Notes: generated from the sequence alone by a model not told the origin. Positions 8,063 to 17,836 are shown, counted from the first letter of the stretch. The stretch: DNA of 64,000 bases from CAMLJR01 sp964631955 (GCA_964631955.1 CAZWBA010000004.1:186001-250000), one strand, 5' to 3'. Numbers and translations are program-made.

Positions 8063-9883
8063 GTGCTTTCGATTTTGACAAAGATTTATACCCTGCTCAA
8101 TGCGCAACAGAAACGCAGCTACATACTCTTACAGGCACTATTCGCACTAACCGCCATTATTCAGGTAGCCGGCATCGCATCACTCGCGCCTTTCATCGCA
8201 TTGTTAGCCAATCAGAAACTGATTCATGAACACCCACTACTGAGCCGCGCGTATAACGAACTTGCTTTCACGAGCGATATTGCATTTTTTATATTTCTCG
8301 CCCTGTTGATCATGGGTTTCATCCTCATTTCCAACATTATCGCCGCAACCGCCATGTGGTTTTCGGTGAGATTTTCCCAAAACCTGGGAGTGGAGCTGCA
8401 GAGCGCCATTTACCGCAGCTACCTTTACAAGGAGCATGTTTTTTTCAGTAAAAATAATTCTTCGCACATGACATCCATGATCACGCAGGAAGCACCTCGC
8501 TTTACTTATATGGTACTACAGCCTTTGTTGAATTTATTTAGTCAGGCTTTCGTCGTGTTTGTAATCGCCATCGGCCTGATCGTTATCGACCCCCTGCTTG
8601 CCTCGATCGCCCTATTCACAATAGGCGGAAGTTATTTGGGTATTTTCCGGTTCATCAAAATAGAGCTGGGAAAATACGATCTGAAATTCCATCACGCCAA
8701 TACGAGAAAGTTTCGACTTTTAAACGAGAGCATCGGTGGCATCAAGGAAGTCAAACTACTAGGCACAGAGGCACAATACGAAAAGGAATTAAAAGAGGCG
8801 AACATGACTAACGCCCATGCCAATTCGATGATAAGTTTATTTAGCGATCTACCCAGATTCATGATCGAAACAATTGCATTCTGCGCCCTGCTTGGCCTTG
8901 CCATCTATCTGCTGGCCAAATACGGCAATTCGACCAATATCATTTCCATTCTCAGCCTATACGCGATGGCGGGATATAAATTGCTTCCCGCCGCACAATC
9001 AATTTTTAAAGCCGCATCGCAAATTAAAGGAAACCGCTCCGCGCTCGATGCCATTTACCCGGAAGTGATTGAAGGACGCGGTGTAATTCCGGAGGAAAAC
9101 ACATCCTCTCCAGATATCGTTACCGCAAAAGCAGATATTCGCTTCGATAATGTGTCCTACCGTTATCCTGACGCAGAATCGCTGGCACTTACCGATATCA
9201 ATTTGTCGATAAAGAAGCACTCCATCAACGCTTTCGTCGGCTCATCAGGAGCAGGAAAGAGCACGATGGCAGATCTATTACTGTGCTTTTTGATGCCGAC
9301 AGCCGGCGCCATGTATGTCGGTGATAAAAAAATTACGCCGGAAAATAAACGCTCCTGGCAAAGGCATCTAGGTTATGTACCGCAAAATATATTTCTACTG
9401 GACGACACCATCGTCACCAATATCGCTTTCGGTGTGAAGCCTGCGGATATCGACCTCAACAAGGTTAAAACGGCAGCAAAATTGGCCAACATCGATCAGT
9501 TCATCGAAACGCTTCCAGAAAAATATAATTTTATCGTCGGCGAGCGCGGCGCGATGCTGAGTGGTGGTCAAAAACAACGTATCGGTATCGCACGAGCGCT
9601 TTATCACGATGCCGACATTCTGGTGCTCGATGAAGCCACCAGCGCTCTGGATAACATTACAGAGCGCGAAATTGTCGCCACCATTCAAAAACTCAAAACC
9701 AGCAAAACCATCATCATGATCGCACATCGACTGACAACCATTCGCAATGCCGATCAAATTGTTTATTTCGAGAAAGGCAGGCTCGAAGATTACGGATCGT
9801 TTGAAGAACTTACCCAGAGAAGTCAAAAATTTCGCGATCTGACTCAGTCTGCTACTCAAGCCGAAGCAGATAATGCAATTTAA
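8063..9883 (+). CDS. ABC half-transporter, MsbA/PglK type (candidate lipid-linked glycan flippase)
   Basis: 606 residues from GTG 8063, chosen because GGAG sits seven bases upstream and the longer frame would overlap the preceding gene. An N-terminal six-helix export domain spans about 15-310 and an ATPase about 345-590. Walker A is GSSGAGKS at 393-400 (Lys399), the signature LSGGQ is at 499-503, and Walker B is ILVLDEATSALD. This is the fused half-transporter layout of MsbA and PglK, which act as dimers and flip lipid-linked sugars. The position between glycosyltransferases suggests it moves the EPS repeat or a related glycolipid across the inner membrane. No Wzx-type flippase is seen elsewhere in the window. 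Confidence 0.85.
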   Translation: MLSILTKIYTLLNAQQKRSYILLQALFALTAIIQVAGIASLAPFIALLANQKLIHEHPLLSRAYNELAFTSDIAFFIFLALLIMGFILISNIIAATAMWFSVRFSQNLGVELQSAIYRSYLYKEHVFFSKNNSSHMTSMITQEAPRFTYMVLQPLLNLFSQAFVVFVIAIGLIVIDPLLASIALFTIGGSYLGIFRFIKIELGKYDLKFHHANTRKFRLLNESIGGIKEVKLLGTEAQYEKELKEANMTNAHANSMISLFSDLPRFMIETIAFCALLGLAIYLLAKYGNSTNIISILSLYAMAGYKLLPAAQSIFKAASQIKGNRSALDAIYPEVIEGRGVIPEENTSSPDIVTAKADIRFDNVSYRYPDAESLALTDINLSIKKHSINAFVGSSGAGKSTMADLLLCFLMPTAGAMYVGDKKITPENKRSWQRHLGYVPQNIFLLDDTIVTNIAFGVKPADIDLNKVKTAAKLANIDQFIETLPEKYNFIVGERGAMLSGGQKQRIGIARALYHDADILVLDEATSALDNITEREIVATIQKLKTSKTIIMIAHRLTTIRNADQIVYFEKGRLEDYGSFEELTQRSQKFRDLTQSATQAEADNAI

Positions 9884-9944
9884 CCCTTCGCTCCTGACAA
9901 GCGAAATACGCCGCGACCAATTTTCATAAGGCCACATCTTTCAG

Positions 9945-11000
9945 ATGCGTATACTTTTCGTCAATGGACACGCTTTTCTTCCGCAGCTGGTCGGAGGCAT
10001 TGAAGTTTCCACTTTCGATTTATGTAAATCGCTGCAGCAACAAGGCCATGAAACTGCAGTGCTAAGCTCATTGATAGATAAAAACCTTCTCTGGTTAAAA
10101 AATCGCATTGTGGGAAAAATAACAAAAAGGGATTTTCCTAAAGACAATTATCAAGGAATTCCTGTATACCGAGGCTGGTCAAGTATTCGCGGCCTGCAGG
10201 AAGTGACACAACAGGAAAGCCCCGATGTCATTATCGTTCAGGGCGGCGGCTACAACGCTTATGAAATCGCCGCCGAAGCAACACGGCTTGGCTTTAAAAC
10301 TTTTTTCTATACTCACGATATTGGCATCATTTCGAGTGGAACCCCTCTACCTGACTTGACTCATGTTCGCTGGATTGCAAATTCAGCGTTTACTGCAAGA
10401 AAGCTCCAGGAGCACCTCGCGGTACAAAGCGCCATCATTCCTCTCATTTTTGCGCCTCAAAAATATCGGGTACCGGCGCAGGGAAGTCGCGTAACGATGA
10501 TTAACCCCCGTCCAGAAAAGGGCGGCAGTCTTGCTCTCGATGTTGCTGAAATATGCTCAGATATAGATTTTCAGTTTGTCGAAGCCTGGAGCACAAAACA
10601 TCCGGACGTGCTGAAATTGAAAGCAAGAGCAGAGAACCTTCCAAACGTTACATGGATGCCCCCCCAGAAAAATATGCAGAATATTTATCGGCAAACTCGG
10701 ATTCTTTTTATGCCGAGTCAGTGCCAGGAAACGTGGGGACGTGTAATCACCGAAGCGCAGTTCAGCGGAATTCCTGCGCTGGCCAGCGAAATCGGTGCAT
10801 TACCCGAAACGGTTGGAAGGGGTGGATTGCTATTGCCTGCTGATGCGCCCGCAGAGCAATGGGCTCAGGCATTACAAAAACTGTATAGCACGGAGGTTTA
10901 TAACGCGCTGTCCAAAGCCGCGCTACTGCATTCATCGCGAGATGAACTCGCACCGCTCTTCATCACAAAAAAATTAACTGAATTACTTGGCGCCAGCTGA
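9945..11000 (+). CDS. GT4 glycosyltransferase
   Basis: 351 residues of GT-B fold. The N-terminus 'ILFVNGHAFLPQLVGGIE' has the glycine-rich acceptor loop. The C-terminal donor site 'CQETWGRVITEAQFSGIPALAS' holds the E-x7-E pair and is followed by 'IGALPETVGRGGLLLP'. Expected to be a retaining cytoplasmic glycosyltransferase of EPS assembly. It lies 61 bp after the ABC transporter gene on the same strand, and the SD site (AAGG about 12 bases upstream) is weak. Downstream, 34 bp away, is the tail of the convergent PIG-L gene. Its specific sugar is unknown. Confidence 0.82.
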   Translation: MRILFVNGHAFLPQLVGGIEVSTFDLCKSLQQQGHETAVLSSLIDKNLLWLKNRIVGKITKRDFPKDNYQGIPVYRGWSSIRGLQEVTQQESPDVIIVQGGGYNAYEIAAEATRLGFKTFFYTHDIGIISSGTPLPDLTHVRWIANSAFTARKLQEHLAVQSAIIPLIFAPQKYRVPAQGSRVTMINPRPEKGGSLALDVAEICSDIDFQFVEAWSTKHPDVLKLKARAENLPNVTWMPPQKNMQNIYRQTRILFMPSQCQETWGRVITEAQFSGIPALASEIGALPETVGRGGLLLPADAPAEQWAQALQKLYSTEVYNALSKAALLHSSRDELAPLFITKKLTELLGAS

Positions 11001-11034
11001 CCTCGCCAGCTAACGCCCGTGTAATTATTTTCAT

Positions 11035-14000
11035 CTAAGGAGCGGGAGTGCCGAACACTTCGAACTCCGACAACCCGATGTTCTGGGTCGCCGCACTTGT
11101 ACCCGTTACCGCAAATCGCAAACTTGTAATAGTTTTGGGCGATAGCGTTACGGTCGTCGCCAGACCTTCATTATTCAAACTCCCGATCAACAATGTAGTG
11201 CCATCACTAAACGTTACGACACCACCGGTAATTTGGTCGTTGGTATTCGGACGATCGAAGAAAACCAGACGTGAGACGATGATTGGGTTATTCCAGCGCA
11301 GTTCAATCCAAGCTCCCGTCTGCTCTCCCCTTGTCGCCCACTCACGCGTGTAGTCACCTGGATATCCGGAGATGACGCCATCCACGGCTTTAACAGCAAG
11401 CTGATTGTCGGCGGCATTTTCTGTTGATGCCAGGACAGTCGCCTGAGTGGCCAGGTTGATACTGGGCTGACCGCCAGTCACTGTAACGTTGGTGTTTGCC
11501 GGCACGCTGTCAGCCTGACCGTCATTTACCACCAATTCAAAACTTAATATCGCATTTTGGGTTAGCCCCGTGGGAGCGACGAACAATGGCGACACCTCAT
11601 CGATACTGGATAGCGCCACCGAGGGACCTCCGACTTGGCGCCACTGGTACGTCAGCGGAGATCCCTCGGGATCCACGCTCGCGCTGCCGACAATCTGCAC
11701 CAGGGAGCCTTGCGCTACTGTTTGATCCGATCCCGCATCCGCAAGCGGTAATTGATTGCCCACCTCCGAGCCGACACTGAACACCTTGAATTCGGATAAA
11801 CCAATATTCTCCGAACCCAATGAGGTGGCAGTTATGGTGAGTCGCACGCTGGTCACTGTCCGCGCACTGAAATTCACTACTGACTCGCCTCCTTCGTTAT
11901 TCAGCGCAGATACCTGAACGCTCGACCCATCGCTGAACGAAAGCGTCGCCCCGGTGATCTGATCGGTCTGATTCGGACGATCAAACAAGGCTACGCGATT
12001 GATGGTGACCGGCGTAGACCAATTCAATTGAATCCAGGCGCCTTGCGCCTGCCCCTGCGTCGCCCACTCACAGGTGTAATCGCCGGGATAACCATCCGCC
12101 ACCCCATCGATGGCTTTGACCGCTAACTGACCGTCAGCGCTGTTTTGCGACGAAGCCGTCACTGTTGCCAATGACGCAACATTCACGCTCGGCTGATTCG
12201 CGGTCACAGTAATTATCACGGACGATGGTGCGCTGTTCTGCAGGCCATCGCTCACCACCAGCTCAAACTCGAAAGTGGCGCTTTGCGCCAGGTTCGCAGG
12301 AGCTGCAAAGGATGGATTCGCCGTGTTAGTGCCAGTAAGAGCCACCGTATTACCGCTGACCTGCGTCCACTGATACCCCAGCGCACTGCCCTCGGGATCG
12401 CTGCTCGCGGAGCCATCGAGATGCACTGTCGCACCGGAGGCGACCGTCTGCGCCGATCCGGCGTTTGCCACCGGCGGATTATTTGCACTGCCACCCGAAC
12501 CGGTTCCAAATACCTGAATCTCGGATAGACCGACATTCTGTGTCGAAGCGGATGTCGATGTAACCGTAAATCTCAGCCATGAAGTCGTACGGGCGGCAAA
12601 ATTAACCTCGAAACCTGCACCCGAGTTGACCAGCGATGAAATATTTACGCTGGAGCCATCGCTGAACGTAAGTACTCCGCCCGTAATGAAATCGCCGGTA
12701 TTTGGGCGATCAAACAAAACAACGCGACTAACGCTAGCAGGCACAGACCAATTCAATTGAATCCACGCGCCAGCTTGCTGACCAGTGGTTGCCCATTCGC
12801 GCGTGTAATCGCCCGGGTAACCATCGATGACACCATCGACAGCCCTTACTGCGAACTGGCTATCAGCTGCATTTTGTGACGAGGCGGAAACAGCTGCATT
12901 CGGTGCGATATTTTGTAACGGTGCTCCGGCTCCGGAAACCGTTACCGCGACCCTGTCCGGCAGGCTGCTCACCACGCCATTATTTACGACCAGCTCAAAG
13001 CCAAGCGTCTCGTTTTGCGCCAAATCCGACGGAGCCTGGAAGCTTGGTGCTGCCGACGAAATGTCCGACAAAGCCACCGGCGTTCCACTGATCTGATGCC
13101 AGGTATAGGTGAGTGGAGTACCGACTGAATCGCTGCTGCCCGCTCCACTCAGCTGAACAGTCGCCCCCGCCGCAACAGACTGGTTTAAGCCGGCTGATGC
13201 TTTCGGCGGCAATACCACATTCGTCAAGGACTCTAACCAGAACACTTCATCCATATGTGCAAAGCGGCCGAGAAACGAGTCTGCCCCCCCCTGACTGACA
13301 TGCGAATCAATCGCCTGATACTTGGGATTGGCTGCCAGATTCGTCGACTGCATCGACACCGGCACATCAAGACTTTCCCGCTCAGCCCATGGCAAACCCG
13401 AAATGGCAGGGAACGGCCCGTGGTACGCCGACGGGTCTACAGGATCCGGCCAGGTCGGCGAGTGGAAAATAGGAGCTGCCCACACAATCGTTTTATGGAA
13501 TCCAGGACGATAGCCAGGATTTGATGCAACAACCTGAGAGGTCGCCACTCTGACAAATTCAAAGGTAGTACTGTGGTCAGGGTGCTGATCCTGACCTGCA
13601 GTGGTCACAATATGATCCGGCAAATAGGTTGAAATGATCGTCGACAGGTCGAGCACGATATTGGCGCGGTTGTACGATGCGGGTGCGCCGAAGCGAAACG
13701 TATGATAATCGGCACGGCCGAGCCCTCTCGTGCCATAAGTCGTTGAGTTGCCATTATTGGCCCAGTAGACATCGGTGCCGGCGGGATAATGGTTATAGAT
13801 ATCGGCGAGACCGCCATCCGGATAGCCGAGGAAAATGACGTCATCCTCTGTAGCGCCCAGATGCTGGATGATTCCGAGCACACTCTCGCCCTGGCGCACC
13901 AGCCCTGCGGTGGTACTTGCAGCATCGCCATTGGTCATGAGAACGATTTTGACCTGTTCGCCCCGCGCCTTGGCGCCGGCAATGACACCGGCAGCCATAA

Positions 14001-14112
14001 GCAACTCATCATCGGGATGCGGCGCCACCACCAGAAGCCCGCCGGCCTGTACTGGCATCGCAGCGAGCAATACAAGCGCAGTTACGAGAGCAAGAAATTT
14101 ACGCATCGACAT
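11035..14112 (-). CDS. secreted PIG-L deacetylase with three Ig-like/discoidin-like modules
   Basis: 1025 residues. A signal peptide covers 1-23. The PIG-L domain (about 24-295) carries PHPDDE at 31-36 and HPDH at 177-180, the zinc and catalytic motifs of N-acetylglucosaminyl deacetylases. Three copies of a ~240-residue unit follow. Each unit has a PKD/Ig-like domain (starting near 302, 546 and 788 with 'ADAGSDQTVAQG'-type turns) and an F5/8-type-C (discoidin)-like domain with 'VDGV..GYPGDYT.EWAT' and 'LSE..VFG' endings. I infer an exported enzyme that binds polysaccharide through the repeats and removes N-acetyl groups. There is no PEP-CTERM or other sorting tail; it ends EVFGTPAP. A second ATG is two codons in. 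It diverges from the GT4 gene at 14363. Confidence 0.85.
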   Translation of the reverse strand: MSMRKFLALVTALVLLAAMPVQAGGLLVVAPHPDDELLMAAGVIAGAKARGEQVKIVLMTNGDAASTTAGLVRQGESVLGIIQHLGATEDDVIFLGYPDGGLADIYNHYPAGTDVYWANNGNSTTYGTRGLGRADYHTFRFGAPASYNRANIVLDLSTIISTYLPDHIVTTAGQDQHPDHSTTFEFVRVATSQVVASNPGYRPGFHKTIVWAAPIFHSPTWPDPVDPSAYHGPFPAISGLPWAERESLDVPVSMQSTNLAANPKYQAIDSHVSQGGADSFLGRFAHMDEVFWLESLTNVVLPPKASAGLNQSVAAGATVQLSGAGSSDSVGTPLTYTWHQISGTPVALSDISSAAPSFQAPSDLAQNETLGFELVVNNGVVSSLPDRVAVTVSGAGAPLQNIAPNAAVSASSQNAADSQFAVRAVDGVIDGYPGDYTREWATTGQQAGAWIQLNWSVPASVSRVVLFDRPNTGDFITGGVLTFSDGSSVNISSLVNSGAGFEVNFAARTTSWLRFTVTSTSASTQNVGLSEIQVFGTGSGGSANNPPVANAGSAQTVASGATVHLDGSASSDPEGSALGYQWTQVSGNTVALTGTNTANPSFAAPANLAQSATFEFELVVSDGLQNSAPSSVIITVTANQPSVNVASLATVTASSQNSADGQLAVKAIDGVADGYPGDYTCEWATQGQAQGAWIQLNWSTPVTINRVALFDRPNQTDQITGATLSFSDGSSVQVSALNNEGGESVVNFSARTVTSVRLTITATSLGSENIGLSEFKVFSVGSEVGNQLPLADAGSDQTVAQGSLVQIVGSASVDPEGSPLTYQWRQVGGPSVALSSIDEVSPLFVAPTGLTQNAILSFELVVNDGQADSVPANTNVTVTGGQPSINLATQATVLASTENAADNQLAVKAVDGVISGYPGDYTREWATRGEQTGAWIELRWNNPIIVSRLVFFDRPNTNDQITGGVVTFSDGTTLLIGSLNNEGLATTVTLSPKTITSLRFAVTGTSAATQNIGLSEFEVFGTPAP

Positions 14113-14362
14113 TTAACCCTTAAATCCGATTAATTCGTTTTCCACCCCGTTCAATTGCCAATCCCGCACGCACAAAAATGGGAGCCGGAATAACGGGAAC
14201 TACGTATCAGTTTTGGCGGCTACGCAATTTTCGTGCAAAAAAACCGGATTGAATTAAAATCAAACACTTGTATCCAGAGTTGTGAGCTTTAACGCACAAC
14301 CCTTGTAAACTATTTCGACACAGGAAGTGCCGGGGCACATCCTGCAGGACTTGGAGAATATC

Positions 14363-15622
14363 TTGAGCCGCACCTGCCTACTCGTTACTCACCTCTCCTT
14401 AGCCGGGCTTGCGTCCAAGCAATATGGAATTTACCGCCGTCTATCGCTGCTAGCTCAGGCCGTGATTGAAACGGGTATGAAACTGCGCATTTTTTGTGTG
14501 GTGCCGGATTCCGAACGCGCCAATTTTTCGGGTGATCTTGCAACATCGATTGCGGGCGATATCAAAACGCACTGGGGTATTGAAGCGGAAATTTTTGTTG
14601 GCGCACTCAAACCTTCGTCGACACTACCGTGGCTATTACAGCAGGCGATGGGCGTGTGCCGTTATTTATGGTCACCCCTCGTGCACAACATGCTCGACCT
14701 CCACTCAAAAGCAACGTTGCGTCAATTACTCGATTCAGATATCGACTTTATCGTCGCCCATCGATTGCCGATGATGGCGATTACTCAGCAATCCCTGACT
14801 AAATACAAGCCAATTATTTTCGATCTCGACGATCTCGAGCATGTGGCAGCGTTACGCTCCATCCCCGAAATTAAATCGGTGCGGAATAAGCTTTTCACAC
14901 TACTCAGCATCCCCGCACTGATTCTTGCCGAACGCCGCGCGGCCGAGAATGCAATATCTACCTTTGTTTGTTCGAAAATAGATGCCATTCGCGCAGGCAA
15001 TCTTCTGCCATCGAAAGGCATCTTCGTTCTTCCCAACGCAATTGCCATTCCTCCAGTACCGGCGCCAACATCTGCAAACCCCATATTGCTCATGGTAGGT
15101 ATTTATTCGTATGGCCCAAATAAAGATGCGGCGGATTATTTTCTTGAAGAAGTGATGCCGTATATCCGTCGCGCTCGCCCCGACGCGGAGATATGGTTTG
15201 TCGGCGCAGGTGCGGATCATTTGAAAAGTTTCGACAAAAATTCACCAGGCGTTCGCTTTCTGGGTTTTGTCGACGATTTAGCAAAGGTTTATCACGAGGC
15301 TCGTGTCGTGATATGCCCAATTCGCTTCGGCAGCGGTACGCGCGTTAAACTTGTCGAAGCCGCGGCCTGGGGCAAGCCGATAGTGTCTACCACAATGGGC
15401 GCCGAAGGTTTAGGCATGTCGCATCAGGAGCATGCATTGTTTGGGGACACCGCCGAAGAATTTGCACAACATTGCGTGACGCTGCTGACGGATTCGAATC
15501 TGTGCGAAAGACTTGGCAACAACGCCCGTACGCTGGCACAAAAAACTTATGATCGAAAAGAAATTATCAGTTTGCTTGCGCGCGAAATAAATACACACAT
15601 CGACAAGACTGCGGCGCTATGA
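14363..15622 (+). CDS. GT4 glycosyltransferase
   Basis: 419 residues from TTG 14363, preferred because GGAG stands six bases upstream; a GTG at 14327 would add 12 residues. It has a GT-B fold, with 'LSLAGLASKQYGIYRR' at the N-terminus, 'IIFDLDDLEHVAALRS' mid-protein, and 'VRFLGFVDDLAKVYHEARV' then 'FGSGTRVKLVEAAAWGKP' as the donor-sugar site. The first Glu of the usual E-x7-E pair is replaced in a G-x-GTR-x-K-x-x-E pattern, as in some GT4 subfamilies. It is presumed to add a sugar in EPS assembly. The TGA overlaps the ATG of the acyltransferase gene (ATGA), so the two are coupled. The 250 bp upstream, shared with the divergent PIG-L gene, must hold both promoters, but I see no clear consensus there. 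Confidence 0.82.
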   Translation: MSRTCLLVTHLSLAGLASKQYGIYRRLSLLAQAVIETGMKLRIFCVVPDSERANFSGDLATSIAGDIKTHWGIEAEIFVGALKPSSTLPWLLQQAMGVCRYLWSPLVHNMLDLHSKATLRQLLDSDIDFIVAHRLPMMAITQQSLTKYKPIIFDLDDLEHVAALRSIPEIKSVRNKLFTLLSIPALILAERRAAENAISTFVCSKIDAIRAGNLLPSKGIFVLPNAIAIPPVPAPTSANPILLMVGIYSYGPNKDAADYFLEEVMPYIRRARPDAEIWFVGAGADHLKSFDKNSPGVRFLGFVDDLAKVYHEARVVICPIRFGSGTRVKLVEAAAWGKPIVSTTMGAEGLGMSHQEHALFGDTAEEFAQHCVTLLTDSNLCERLGNNARTLAQKTYDRKEIISLLAREINTHIDKTAAL

Positions 15623-16785
15623 CGTCCAATTCCAGCAGGCTAATCACAGTTGACTCGCTGCGAGGTCTCGCCGCCCTAGCTGTGGCGGTCTACCACATCG
15701 ATCGTGTTACGCTGGCAAACTCGACGTCGATTGCCAACTGGATGCACCAGCTTTTTCAGTTTGGATTTTTAGGTGTCCCGGTCTTTTTTGTCATCAGCGG
15801 ATTCGTTATCGCCGCATCCACCAGCAAAGACGCCATCACGTTTAGATATTTCGGCAAATTTCTTGTGAAGCGCCAGACTCGATTAGATCCTAACTACTGG
15901 GCATCGATTACGCTGGACATTTTATTAGGCGTTTTAGCCATTCACTTTCTCGCCATTAACACACCATTGCCCAGCTGGGAATCCGTGGCTGCTCATGTGC
16001 TGTATTTACAAGATCTTCTCGGCTTTCACCAAATCGCTGCCATCTACTGGACACTTTGTCTTGAAATTCAGTTTTATGTTGTCTTTTGTTTGATTCTGGC
16101 GCTCGATACTGCGTATCGGAAAAATCGAAAAATGCCTCAATTCAATCTGAAAATGTGGGCATTCGCGGCAATGACTTTCTATTCGCTGCTGATATTTTCT
16201 GAAATTGCTCCTCCGCCCATGCGCGGATTATTTATTTCATTCTGGATTCTTTTCGGCATGGGAGCCGCCGCCTATCACTGGGGCATGAACAAGCGGGATA
16301 ACAATTGGGCTTTTCCTTTCATTTTGATAAGCGCAATTTTTTCCGGCTTTTATCACGTCAAAATCAAAGGCTCGTATAACATCAATCTAGGATTTGCTTG
16401 TGCTGTAGCAGCTTTTTTATTTTTTGGCGCACGCTACAACAAGCTTGGTGGTCTATTTACCAGCCCTGTTTTGCAATATCTTGGCTCTCGCTCCTATTCA
16501 ATTTATTTATTTCACACCATCATTGGAGATCGCACGGGAGGTGTGATAACGCAAATCGTGTACCCGAGGCTTCATCTATCACCTACCGAACCACTCTGGG
16601 CAATCGTGGCATTTACTATTACTCTAGCCGCAAGTCTGGCTATCGCTGAAATCGCATATCGCTTAATTGAAATTCCTTCGCTGCGACTTTCGAAACGTGT
16701 ACGCCCTGACCAACCTCAATCACCATTCAAGGATCTGATGATGACGCAGCCGCTTCGTAAAGCTGAATATAACGTTCCACAGTGA
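15619..16785 (+). CDS. acyltransferase-3 family membrane protein (OafA/NodX-like)
   Basis: 388 residues with about ten hydrophobic helices. The N-terminal signature 'VDSLRGLAALAVAVYHID' (with the catalytic-type His), 'GFLGVPVFFVISGFVI' and, near the C-terminus, 'SRSYSIYLFH' define the acyltransferase-3 family. Members move acetyl or other acyl groups across the inner membrane onto sugars. Here the likely acceptor is the EPS or its lipid-linked repeat. Translation is coupled to the upstream GT4 gene (ATGA). The last 59 bp overlap the end of the convergent GT4 gene on the minus strand, so both C-termini are read from the same DNA. Confidence 0.88.
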   Translation: MTSNSSRLITVDSLRGLAALAVAVYHIDRVTLANSTSIANWMHQLFQFGFLGVPVFFVISGFVIAASTSKDAITFRYFGKFLVKRQTRLDPNYWASITLDILLGVLAIHFLAINTPLPSWESVAAHVLYLQDLLGFHQIAAIYWTLCLEIQFYVVFCLILALDTAYRKNRKMPQFNLKMWAFAAMTFYSLLIFSEIAPPPMRGLFISFWILFGMGAAAYHWGMNKRDNNWAFPFILISAIFSGFYHVKIKGSYNINLGFACAVAAFLFFGARYNKLGGLFTSPVLQYLGSRSYSIYLFHTIIGDRTGGVITQIVYPRLHLSPTEPLWAIVAFTITLAASLAIAEIAYRLIEIPSLRLSKRVRPDQPQSPFKDLMMTQPLRKAEYNVPQ

Positions 16786-17836
16786 CCGCAAAGTCGTAGT
16801 TTTCCAACGCATTTTTTCGGCCAGCAGCGCCGAGACATTCACGCAAATCAGGTGAACGCCTTAGCTCCAGAATTTTTTCTGCCAATTGCGAAGGCGATCC
16901 AACATCAACCAAGACAGCACCACCCCCTCGCTCGAACATCGTCTCTACGCCGCACCGCGTAGCGAGTACAGGCCGTCCGGACGCCATCGCCTGAATAACC
17001 GAAAACGGATGCCCTTCTGTTTTTGATGCCAGCAAATAAAGATCGATACCCGCCAAATATTGCGGGGGATGATCGCAAAACCCTATGAATCGCACATTAC
17101 GATTCAAGCCGAGCTCATTCACCAATGCACTCAACTCAGCATATAAAGGATGTTTTGTATCGCCGGCAATCAGCAGATGAACCGAAGAATCCTGCTCCAC
17201 CACAAGCCGCATGGCTCGAATAGCCGTCGGATAATCCTTCGCTGGCCGCAAATTTCCTAAAGCGCCAACGATGAACGCATCTGCCGGCAACTGATGTTCT
17301 GCGCGCAACGAAGTCGACACGCCCGGCACGAAACGCTCACAGTCAATTCCATTTTTTATCACGATAATTCTCTGCCTGTCGATCGGTGAACGCACCAGAA
17401 GATCATCCCGCAACAGCTCACTTACACAAACTATTTTTTCAGCGCGATTCACAGCGGCAAATTTCAAGCGAAGGAATCTCTCATTTCGAGACACATCGAC
17501 ACTGCCATGAAAAGTGCTGATGACGGGCACCGACGTCAGCATCCCCGCTAATGCCGAATACACATTCGAACCCAACAAATGCGACTGAATCACATCAATC
17601 TTGTTCTGACGAATCAATCGGACCAGGTAAAGTACGAAGGAAATATTAAACGACCCCTTGCAATCGTAGATGGATGTATCGATATCCGCAGCCACAAGCT
17701 GATCGTATACCCACCCTTTACCACGCAGTAGTGCGTAGGATTTATAGCCATCCGTATTAAGATACTTACACAACTCAACGAATAATGTCTCGGCACCGCC
17801 GGGCCCCGTGGTATCGATAACGTGCAAAATATTCAT
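16727..17836 (-). CDS. GT4 glycosyltransferase, last gene of a minus-strand operon
   Basis: 369 residues of GT-B fold. The N-terminus has 'HVIDTTGPGGAETLFVEL'; mid-region motifs include 'DVIQSHLLGSNVYSALAG' and 'VGALGNLRPAKDYPTAI'. The donor site reads 'TEGHPFSVIQAMASGRPVLAT'. The second Glu of the usual E-x7-E pair is Gln here, a substitution at a position normally contacting the nucleotide sugar, so activity or donor choice may differ. It starts 26 bp after the preceding GT4 gene and is the last of six genes (CapA-like, GT4, GT2, Wzy-like, GT4, GT4). Its final 59 bp overlap the convergent acyltransferase gene. Confidence 0.82.
   Translation of the reverse strand: MNILHVIDTTGPGGAETLFVELCKYLNTDGYKSYALLRGKGWVYDQLVAADIDTSIYDCKGSFNISFVLYLVRLIRQNKIDVIQSHLLGSNVYSALAGMLTSVPVISTFHGSVDVSRNERFLRLKFAAVNRAEKIVCVSELLRDDLLVRSPIDRQRIIVIKNGIDCERFVPGVSTSLRAEHQLPADAFIVGALGNLRPAKDYPTAIRAMRLVVEQDSSVHLLIAGDTKHPLYAELSALVNELGLNRNVRFIGFCDHPPQYLAGIDLYLLASKTEGHPFSVIQAMASGRPVLATRCGVETMFERGGGAVLVDVGSPSQLAEKILELRRSPDLRECLGAAGRKNALENYDFAVTVERYIQLYEAAASSSDP

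Noticed and set aside
11035..13200. Tandem DNA similarity at roughly 0.7-kb intervals, considered as a mobile or satellite repeat
   Set aside because: The similarity follows the reading frame of the PIG-L protein and reflects duplicated protein modules, not a mobile element.
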